Part shown: positions 5,804 to 10,787 of the stretch, in pieces
Numbering within the stretch: the first letter of the stretch is position 1
How the letters are laid out: the number at the start of each line of letters is the position of its first letter
Source of the DNA: Bacillota bacterium
Lineage (GTDB): Bacteria > Bacillota > Clostridia > Christensenellales > CAG-138
Length of the DNA stretch: 10,787 nt
Direction of reading: 5' to 3'
Assembly (NCBI GenBank): GCA_023435025.1
Contig: JAEYSE010000054.1
Coordinates: 1 to 10,787 of the forward strand
The notes under the pieces: model-generated
Database searches by the model: none
Told to the model about the DNA's origin: nothing
What the model saw: the letters and a program-made list of their open reading frames with translations, nothing else
Made by a program: the position numbers and the translations under genes

Positions 5804-6349
5804 ATGATGAAAGCTTCTCATATTTTTTTGCGCCCGGATATCCAGCGTAGCGACGCCCACCAAATCATCCGGTGGCTCAGCGATCACGACGTAACCAAAT
5901 ATCTGCATGAAAACCGATATACCGCTGAGGCAATTCACCAGGCGCTGGAGCGCTGCCCGCTCCCCACATTGACGCACCTGTTCAACCAAAGCGGCGCTAT
6001 GTTTATGGTATGCTTGCCGGATGGCGCGCCTGTGGGCTTCCTGCGGTTGGAAAAACGCGGTGCTGTCGCCGAGATTGTCGTCGTTATCGGCGAAAAGCGG
6101 CAATGGGGGCGCGGCATGGGAACCGCCGCCGTAGCCCATGCGTTACGCCACGCTTTTTTTGAGTGGCGCATAGGACGCGTCGTAGTCAACATCCACCCGC
6201 AAAACACGCGCTCTTTGCGCGCATTTCAGGCATTGGGGTTTTTGCGCTGCCCGGAGAATGCCGCATGTGTGCGGCTGGAACTGACATTGCGCCAATACCT
6301 GGACCAGCTTGAAGAGGAGCGCGAGGAGCTGGCGGTAATCAACGGATAA
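5804..6349 (+). CDS. GNAT family N-acetyltransferase
   Basis: A 181-residue acetyl-CoA-dependent acyltransferase of the Gcn5-related fold. The acetyl-CoA pyrophosphate-binding motif appears as QWGRGMGTA (100-108). The C-terminal half has VNIHPQNTRSLRAFQALGF (128-146), the pattern of RimI/RimJ-like members and small-molecule acetyltransferases. The N-terminal FLRPDIQRSDAHQIIRWLSD resembles Acetyltransf_3-type proteins that act on ribosomal proteins or drugs, but the acceptor cannot be predicted. The start ATG at 5804 has AAAGGG 6 nt upstream; the adjacent ATG at 5807 is equally possible, while upstream TTG codons are not supported. The last 15 residues are rich in Glu. It is a single-gene unit between a promoter and a strong terminator. 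Confidence 0.9.
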   Translation: MMKASHIFLRPDIQRSDAHQIIRWLSDHDVTKYLHENRYTAEAIHQALERCPLPTLTHLFNQSGAMFMVCLPDGAPVGFLRLEKRGAVAEIVVVIGEKRQWGRGMGTAAVAHALRHAFFEWRIGRVVVNIHPQNTRSLRAFQALGFLRCPENAACVRLELTLRQYLDQLEEEREELAVING

Positions 6350-6357
6350 CGGCTAAT

Positions 6358-6390
6358 AAAAGGAGAGACGGCTATCTCTCCTTTTCTAAA
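6358..6390. terminator. Bidirectional terminator between the GNAT and LUD genes
   Basis: Arms AAAAGGAGAGA (6358-6368) and TCTCTCCTTTT (6375-6385) form an 11-bp stem around a 6-nt loop. The T-rich arms serve both strands, so it ends the GNAT gene on the plus strand and the LUD gene (stop at 6393) on the minus strand. Confidence 0.85.
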
Positions 6391-6392
6391 TT

Positions 6393-7016
6393 CTAATTTC
6401 CTAAATTTTCACCCACCAGAATAATTTTGATACGGCCTTTTAAAGTCGTCATGCTCGTGATAACCAGTTGGCTGATGATTTCGTCTGCAGCCTCCTTCAG
6501 CTCGTCAAACGAAGCATAATCCTGCTTATATAACAGCAAACATTTTTGTGATGCTATCGTTTTCACCCGTTGAATAGCAGAACTAAGATCAGGTACCACC
6601 TTGTTCATGCCCGCGACCACAACAACATGCTTTGGCCCGAAACTAAGCGCGCCCACCCTGTTGCCGATACCGTCAGCATTTACAAGCTCGCCTGACATGG
6701 TGATGGCATTTGCGCTCATCAGATAATAATCTGCAGATAACGCTTCATGGGCTACTCTTTCCTTTTCCTTTACTCCTTCTACGGCATTTGGGTCTAAAAA
6801 ACGATAATTGCCGTTATGGAATGTTTCTCTGACTTTGATCTCCTGCAGGGTCAGGGAGCCGCCGTAGGAAACAACCGAATCTTTGGGGATCAGCTCAGTC
6901 AGCTTGTTTAGGGCTTCAGCTTTTGTCTTAAAATAGAACCCCTCCATGTTACGCTTTTCAAATTCCTCAATCAGCTTGTGTGCGAGCAATTGGTTGTAGC
7001 ATTCTTCGGGCGTCAT
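6393..7016 (-). CDS. Stand-alone LUD (LutC/YkgG, DUF162) domain protein
   Basis: A 207-residue LUD-domain protein. Family landmarks are SYGGSLTLQEI (50-60), SGELVNADGIGNRVGALSFGPKHV (108-131) and VAGMNKVV (134-141). LutB and LutC with LutA carry out lactate oxidation in Bacillus, but this protein has no ferredoxin-like cysteine clusters and no lutA or lutB neighbour. A direct lactate role is therefore not supported; single-domain members of this type are common in Clostridia and their function is open. The start has GAGGAGGG 6 nt upstream. A possible extended -10 (TGCTATGCT, -10 at 7058-7053) lies upstream without a clear -35. It shares a bidirectional terminator with the GNAT gene. Confidence 0.9.
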   Translation of the reverse strand: MTPEECYNQLLAHKLIEEFEKRNMEGFYFKTKAEALNKLTELIPKDSVVSYGGSLTLQEIKVRETFHNGNYRFLDPNAVEGVKEKERVAHEALSADYYLMSANAITMSGELVNADGIGNRVGALSFGPKHVVVVAGMNKVVPDLSSAIQRVKTIASQKCLLLYKQDYASFDELKEAADEIISQLVITSMTTLKGRIKIILVGENLGN

Positions 7017-7084
7017 GGCTTTCCCTCCTCAAAATGTAATAGAAGCAAAGACAGCATAGCATCTGAAGAAAGAAAGAACCATTC

Positions 7085-7113
7085 TTGTTTTACATAAATT
7101 TACATGGTACAAT
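7085..7113 (+). promoter_or_regulatory. Orphan plus-strand promoter-like sequence
   Basis: -35 TTGTTT (7085-7090), 17-nt spacer, -10 TACAAT (7108-7113). There is no plus-strand gene downstream: transcription from here would run into the hairpin at 7123-7155 and then antisense to comB and spmBA. It may drive a short RNA or be chance in AT-rich DNA. Confidence 0.35.
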
Positions 7114-7122
7114 GAAAGTAGA

Positions 7123-7155
7123 GAAGGGATTTCACGTAAGCGTGAAATCCCCTTC
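7123..7155. repeat. Inverted repeat (hairpin) upstream of the LUD gene
   Basis: Arms GGGATTTCACG (7126-7136) and CGTGAAATCCC (7141-7151) enclose TAAG; the stem can extend by three pairs (GAA/TTC) across one bulged C. No T-tract follows on either strand, so it may be an operator or an RNA structure rather than a terminator. Confidence 0.6.
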
Positions 7156-7182
7156 CATGCGCTATCATATCCTCCAAAGCAG

Positions 7183-7204
7183 AAAAAAAGCCGCTATAAG
7201 CGGC
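7183..7204 (-). terminator. Intrinsic terminator of comB
   Basis: On the minus strand GCCGCT and AGCGGC form a 6-bp stem around a 3-nt loop, followed by seven T. It lies 28 nt past the comB stop codon. Confidence 0.85.
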
Positions 7205-7231
7205 ATTGGCGTTATGAGATAGCCCGAATGA

Positions 7232-7951
7232 TTAAAATGCCCGAATGCTGCCGTTTTCGTACTTCGGTACGATACCGGTCTGATCCTCCAGAAAACAGAA
7301 CGCAAGGTCGGCATCAAAGCCCAAATCGTGCAGCCTGTTGTAATGGGTGGTAACGGTAAGATCAAACTCTCCCTTTTTCCAGGCCGTATACGTCAGCATG
7401 CAGATGCGCGCAAAATCATTGAACGTGAGCTCCACATCCGGTTCACTGCAAATCGCCTGCAAAATACCGCCAGCTGCCACCATATCGTCCGCAGAACATT
7501 CGCCTTCCGTTCCGGCGCAGAGTACCGTTATATCCTGTCCGTCCTTTAACGCCGCGCGCGCGACAGCGGTACGGTTTCGCATACATCCGATATAAAGCTT
7601 GGAAGCATTGCGCGCCGCATGTATGGCTGTGGTGCCGTTGGTGGTGGAAATTACCACCGCTTTATTTTTGACCACGTGCATTGTGAATTCCAAAGGCGAG
7701 TTTCCCAAATCAAAATCCGGCATCCGAAGCCCGCCGCGTTCACCGGTTAAGAGGCTTTCCTTCCTTCCCAAGTGCCCCGCGAATGCCATCGCCTCCCCCG
7801 GGTCCCGCGCCGGAATGACCTGGTTTGCACCGTTCTGCAGCGCTTCCACCATACATGTTGTCGCCCGCAGGACATCCACTACAATAACGGTCCGGTTATG
7901 ATACTGCTTTTCCATAATTGCGCCGGGAAAGGGATAAGCTGAAACGTGCAT
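7232..7951 (-). CDS. comB: 2-phosphosulfolactate phosphatase family protein (ComB)
   Basis: A 239-residue ComB-family phosphatase. In methanogens ComB is a Mg-dependent enzyme that converts 2-phospho-3-sulfolactate to 3-sulfolactate on the way to coenzyme M. Landmarks are VIVVDVLRATTC (22-33), LTGERGG (68-74), STTNGTTAI (102-110) and CAGTEGECSADDMVAAGG (145-162). The start at 7951 has GAAGGAG 5 nt upstream; a start 15 codons earlier is open but would put that site inside the gene. It follows spmB on the same strand after 112 nt with no strong terminator between them, so read-through from spmAB is possible. A TATACT hexamer (7992-7987) could give it its own promoter, but the -35 is poor. The partner comA is not in the window, and bacterial substrates are not proven. 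Confidence 0.9.
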   Translation of the reverse strand: MHVSAYPFPGAIMEKQYHNRTVIVVDVLRATTCMVEALQNGANQVIPARDPGEAMAFAGHLGRKESLLTGERGGLRMPDFDLGNSPLEFTMHVVKNKAVVISTTNGTTAIHAARNASKLYIGCMRNRTAVARAALKDGQDITVLCAGTEGECSADDMVAAGGILQAICSEPDVELTFNDFARICMLTYTAWKKGEFDLTVTTHYNRLHDLGFDADLAFCFLEDQTGIVPKYENGSIRAF

Positions 7952-8063
7952 GTATACTCCTTCAATTTCCGTAAGAATACGTAAATAGTATACCATGATT
8001 CCCCGTGAAAAGGAATCGGCCTGCCGCGATCAGCGATGATTCGTCAATATTCCATTTCTTTTA

Positions 8064-8576
8064 TTATGAGAACAGCCACTTGCATACGATCACGCTTCCT
8101 ATGGTAGACAATATAGTGGAAACCAGAGCGACGGGTAGCGTAAAGCGCGTTTCCTGTATGCCTACGGAGCCGAAATACAGCGCTAAGGTGTAGAATATGG
8201 TTTCGGTAGATCCCATCATGGTGGAAGCCATCAGCCCAAGCATCGAATCCGTGCCGAAATTTTTGAATATGTCCGCCACCAGCGCCATGGATCCGCTGCC
8301 CGAAAGCGGACGCAGCAGGGAGATCGGTACAAGCTCCGGCGGAAACCCCAACGCCTGCATCGGTCCTTGCAACAGGCCTGTCAAAGTGTCCATTGCGCCG
8401 CTTTCCCGCAACAGCCGGATGCAAATGAGCATGGCCGCCATATAAGGCAACACGCGCAAAAGTACCGGCAGGCCTTCCATTGCGCCTTTGACAAATGCGT
8501 CGTATACATCCACCTTTTTTAAGAGCGCGTAAATAATAACTGCTACCGCGAGCAGCGGGATAATTGCCGCCGTCAT
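8064..8576 (-). CDS. spmB: Spore maturation protein B
   Basis: A 170-residue integral membrane protein of the nucleoside-recognition (Gate) superfamily. In Bacillus, SpmA and SpmB are needed for normal spore core dehydration and heat resistance. Hydrophobic segments cover most of the chain, beginning with IIPLLAVAVIIYALL (5-19); the conserved stretch around LLRPLSGSGSMAL is present. The start ATG (8576-8574) overlaps the spmA stop in an ATGA arrangement, which indicates translational coupling. An upstream extension of the frame exists but only overlaps spmA in another frame and is rejected. Confidence 0.95.
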   Translation of the reverse strand: MTAAIIPLLAVAVIIYALLKKVDVYDAFVKGAMEGLPVLLRVLPYMAAMLICIRLLRESGAMDTLTGLLQGPMQALGFPPELVPISLLRPLSGSGSMALVADIFKNFGTDSMLGLMASTMMGSTETIFYTLALYFGSVGIQETRFTLPVALVSTILSTIGSVIVCKWLFS

Positions 8577-9139
8577 CTTCGCCTCACCAGGGCAATGCAC
8601 AGTATGGCCGTGACGAGCGTCGCAAACGTGGATGAAAGAAACGTGGGCAGCAATATTGCGCCCGGTTGCAGCGAGCCGTAGGAAGCCCTCATGCCGATCA
8701 TAGTGGTGGGGAGCACCTCGAGCGCCGATGCGTTGATGGCAAGGAACACGCACATAGCGTCTGTCGCCCGGCGTTTATACGGGTTTTCCTTCTGCATGAT
8801 GCGCATAGCCTCAAGTCCAAACGGCGTCGCCGCGTTTCCCATGCCTAATATGTTTGCCGCCATATTCAACGTAATGGCCCCAGTAGCCTCCCCTGCCCCC
8901 GGGAACAGCCATTCGCAGGGTTTTTTCAGCGCGCGGCTGAGGGATTTAATCAACCCGGCACGCTCCGCCACCCCCAATAGCCCCATCCAAAGCAGGTAGG
9001 AGCCGGCAAGCGAAAAACATAGCGTGACGCTTTCCTGAGCGCCCGTGAGCATGGCTGAAATCGCTGCATCCCCGCCGAGGCGCATTGTCGTCCAGACCGC
9101 GCCTACGGCAAAAAGGATACACCAGATCCAGCTCATCAT
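8573..9139 (-). CDS. spmA: Spore maturation protein A
   Basis: A 188-residue membrane protein paired with SpmB, with several predicted helices and the conserved NMAANILGMGNAATPFGLEAM type stretch (about residues 92-112) typical of SpmA. It acts in spore core maturation. The start at 9139 is preferred because AGGAGG lies 8 nt upstream; a GTG at 9148 overlaps that ribosome binding site. In Bacillus subtilis the spm genes follow dacB and are transcribed in the mother cell by sigma-E; here spmA is first in its transcript and divergent from an AbrB-type gene. No confident sporulation sigma promoter was identified; CATATATG on the minus strand (near 9191-9184) is only a partial sigma-E -10 match. 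Confidence 0.95.
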   Translation of the reverse strand: MMSWIWCILFAVGAVWTTMRLGGDAAISAMLTGAQESVTLCFSLAGSYLLWMGLLGVAERAGLIKSLSRALKKPCEWLFPGAGEATGAITLNMAANILGMGNAATPFGLEAMRIMQKENPYKRRATDAMCVFLAINASALEVLPTTMIGMRASYGSLQPGAILLPTFLSSTFATLVTAILCIALVRRR

Positions 9140-9214
9140 AGCGCGCACCTCCTACTTTTTTTTGCAAAAATCGACATTGTTTACATATATGCCGTAATCT
9201 TATTGACAATTATA

Positions 9215-9244
9215 TTGACTGTTTGGACGGATTATGTGTATTAT
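9215..9244 (+). promoter_or_regulatory. Candidate promoter of the AbrB-family gene
   Basis: -35 TTGACT (9215-9220), 18-nt spacer, -10 TATTAT (9239-9244). A second TTGACA lies 12 nt upstream (9203-9208), forming a direct repeat of ATTGAC. The -10 hexamer is also the left arm of a 14-bp palindrome (9239-9252, TATTAT, TG, ATAATA). These AT-rich repeats between divergent spmA and abrB are plausible binding sites for an AbrB-type repressor, but this is inferred. Confidence 0.55.
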
Positions 9245-9306
9245 TGATAATATGTGGGAGGTTCAGCCTGCTTCTCACTAATTTATCTGATAGAGAGGAT
9301 TACAAA

Positions 9307-9552
9307 ATGAAATCTACGGGCATCGTTAGAAAAATGGATACTCTCGGTCGGGTGGTCATCCCGATCGAACTTCGCAGGACCCTGGGCATCGATATCAAAG
9401 ACTCCATAGAAATTTTTGTGGATAAAGAAACCATCATATTAAAGAAATATCACCCCGCTTGTTTTTTCTGCGATAACGCAAATGATCTTGTAAGTTTCCA
9501 GGGCAAAAACATATGTCACGAGTGCCTTGATAAGCTTAAAACCGTAGAGTAA
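9307..9552 (+). CDS. AbrB/SpoVT-type transcriptional regulator with C-terminal four-cysteine tail
   Basis: An 81-residue protein whose N-terminal 48 residues are a swapped-hairpin AbrB DNA-binding domain: KSTGIVRKMDTLGRVVIPIE followed by LRRTLGI and an EIFVD/IILKKY strand pair, very close to Bacillus AbrB and Abh. The C-terminal part differs: CFFC (52-55) and CHEC (70-73) make two CxxC pairs spaced like a small zinc ribbon. AbrB proteins are transition-state regulators that repress many stationary-phase genes and often their own. The start at 9307 has AGAGG 8 nt upstream; the frame is open to 9223, but that overlaps the promoter. It is divergent from spmA and convergent with dnaN. Confidence 0.92.
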   Translation: MKSTGIVRKMDTLGRVVIPIELRRTLGIDIKDSIEIFVDKETIILKKYHPACFFCDNANDLVSFQGKNICHECLDKLKTVE

Positions 9553-9597
9553 TCGTATTCCCTCCCACAGCAGCGCGAAATTAAAGTTTGACGGCAT

Positions 9598-9638
9598 ACA
9601 AAAGCCTTCGCATCAGCATATGATGCGAAGGCTTTTGT
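9598..9638. terminator. Bidirectional terminator between abrB-type gene and dnaN
   Basis: A perfect 18-bp stem (9598-9615 with 9621-9638) encloses a GCATA loop. The outer arms AAAA/TTTT supply a T-tract on both strands, so it ends the AbrB-family gene on the plus strand and dnaN (stop at 9654) on the minus strand. Confidence 0.9.
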
Positions 9639-9653
9639 TCATGCTAAGATAAC

Positions 9654-10754
9654 CTACGCAAAAATACGTACGGGCAGTATCAGATAATAATACGCGTCAC
9701 CCTGGATGGGGCGCACAACACAGGGGCTTACATTGTTGTTCATATCCAGGAACACTTCCTCGTCGGAAAGCACTTTCAGTACATCACAGAAATACCGCGC
9801 GTTGAACGCAATTTCAATAGGATCTCCATTCAAATGGATGGTAATCTCCTCATCAATACGGCCCATGGCGCTGTTGGCAAAGAGCTTTAACGAATCCTCT
9901 GAAATAGAAAACCGAACAAGGTTGTTGTTCCCTTCCCTCGCCATCAATATCGCGCGGTCAATGCTTTCCAATAATTCGTTGCGGTTCACACGCACACGAG
10001 TAATATGCTCCTGCGGAAGTATGCTTTTATAACGGATAAAATCTCCGTCAAGAAGCCTACTGATGATACGCGTATGACCCATATCGATCAGAAGATGGGT
10101 GGGCGAAAACTGTACCTCCACGCTCTCGTCGGTATCCAGCAGCGTCCTTGAAATTTCCACGAAGGACTTGTTGGGTACCACCACTTCCCTTTTTTCAAAG
10201 CTCTGACCCAGCGAAAAACGACGTAACGCAAGCCTAAAACCGTCCAATGCCACCGTGGTAAGCTCGCTGCCGGAAAGCTCGCACAGAACGCCCGTCAAAA
10301 TGGGCTTGCTCTCCTCCTGCGCGGTCGCAAACACAGTCTGCCTTATCATATCCTTGAGTGCAACCTGTGGGATATGCAGCGTTTGGGCCTTGCCCGTTAA
10401 CGCCATATCCGGATAGTCCTTCGCATCCATACACTGAAGCGTGGTGCGCGCGCGCCCGGATTTTAACAAAAGGGTATGGCCATCCAATCGGATATCCACC
10501 GTCTCTTCTGGAAGCTTGCGGCAAATTTCTGCAAACAGGCGGCCGGGAACAACCGTAGTGCCCTCTTCCTCCACCGTAGCGGCCACAATGCTTTCAATTT
10601 GAAGCGAAAGATCCGAGCACCTCAGCAGCAGCCCTTCCGAAGTAGCCGAAAGGTAAATACCCTCGAGTACCGGTATGGCGGGTCTACTTGAAAGCGACTT
10701 TACAACCGTCGCAATACCCGCGTTCAATGTTTTGACGTCCATCAACAATTTCAT
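9654..10754 (-). CDS. dnaN: DNA polymerase III subunit beta (sliding clamp)
   Basis: A 366-residue beta clamp, the ring-shaped processivity factor of the replicative polymerase and a docking platform for clamp-binding proteins. Length and ends are typical: MKLLMDVKTL at the start, RPAIPVLEGI at 24-33, VALDGFRLALR in the middle domain, and the conserved LPVRIFA C-terminus, where PVR helps form the hydrophobic pocket. The start has AGGAGG 7 nt upstream. Its promoter lies beyond the right edge, as would dnaA if the usual dnaA-dnaN order holds. Downstream of dnaN the canonical RNA-binding S4 protein, recF and gyrB are absent; a strong terminator and a convergent gene follow instead. It could be the only clamp gene in a rearranged origin region or a second copy. 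Confidence 0.97.
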   Translation of the reverse strand: MKLLMDVKTLNAGIATVVKSLSSRPAIPVLEGIYLSATSEGLLLRCSDLSLQIESIVAATVEEEGTTVVPGRLFAEICRKLPEETVDIRLDGHTLLLKSGRARTTLQCMDAKDYPDMALTGKAQTLHIPQVALKDMIRQTVFATAQEESKPILTGVLCELSGSELTTVALDGFRLALRRFSLGQSFEKREVVVPNKSFVEISRTLLDTDESVEVQFSPTHLLIDMGHTRIISRLLDGDFIRYKSILPQEHITRVRVNRNELLESIDRAILMAREGNNNLVRFSISEDSLKLFANSAMGRIDEEITIHLNGDPIEIAFNARYFCDVLKVLSDEEVFLDMNNNVSPCVVRPIQGDAYYYLILPVRIFA

Positions 10755-10787
10755 GGCATAACCTCCTAAAGGAAAGTAAGCAAATAT

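Noticed and set aside
7997..8017. Inverted repeat GATTCC...GGAATC between spmB and comB as a terminator
   Set aside because: The stem is only 6 bp with a 9-nt loop and no T-tract on the minus strand; it is too weak to call.
8577..8753. 59-codon N-terminal extension of SpmB
   Set aside because: It overlaps spmA out of frame and is hydrophilic and His/Arg-rich, unlike a membrane protein; the ATGA overlap gives the natural start.

Overview
The window reads as chromosomal DNA of a spore-forming member of the Clostridia (Bacillota) of intermediate GC content. The evidence is strong AGGAGG-type ribosome binding sites, a T-box riboswitch, the spore maturation pair spmA-spmB, an AbrB-type transition-state regulator, and compact genes separated by strong intrinsic terminators. 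No insertion sequence, prophage, CRISPR array, tRNA or rRNA was seen.

Layout. The left edge (1-92) is the start of a small membrane protein gene resembling DUF2798. About 340 bp follow without a convincing gene, holding three hairpins, one of them a perfect 34-bp inverted repeat. Next come two divergent aminoacyl-tRNA synthetase genes: proS (minus, 431-2152) behind a T-box leader with a CCC proline specifier, and tyrS (plus, 2716-3882). Their sigma-A-like promoters lie back to back, with the two -35 hexamers touching at 2490/2491.

The most interesting element is the tyrS leader. It has no T-box. It carries a 29-codon leader ORF (2546-2635) with a run of three Tyr codons placed in the loop of a hairpin, followed by mutually exclusive antiterminator and terminator helices. 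This is the architecture of ribosome-mediated attenuation of the trp/pheST kind, applied to tyrosine.

After tyrS the window holds a convergent small gene of 57 codons (3927-4100, minus), a GrpB/UPF0157 protein (4265-4804, minus), a YfcE-type metallophosphoesterase (5134-5616, plus), a GNAT acetyltransferase (5804-6349, plus) and a stand-alone LUD-domain protein (6393-7016, minus). A sporulation-linked block follows on the minus strand: spmA-spmB (overlapping by 4 nt) and then a comB homologue (phosphosulfolactate phosphatase). Divergent from spmA is an 81-aa AbrB-family regulator with a C-terminal four-cysteine tail. The right end is dnaN (beta clamp, minus), which shares an 18-bp-stem bidirectional terminator with abrB and is not followed by recF.

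Functional themes: amino-acid-responsive control of translation (two different sensing mechanisms side by side), spore core maturation possibly linked to sulfolactate production, and replication. The middle genes (GrpB, YfcE, GNAT, LUD) look like independent single-gene units.
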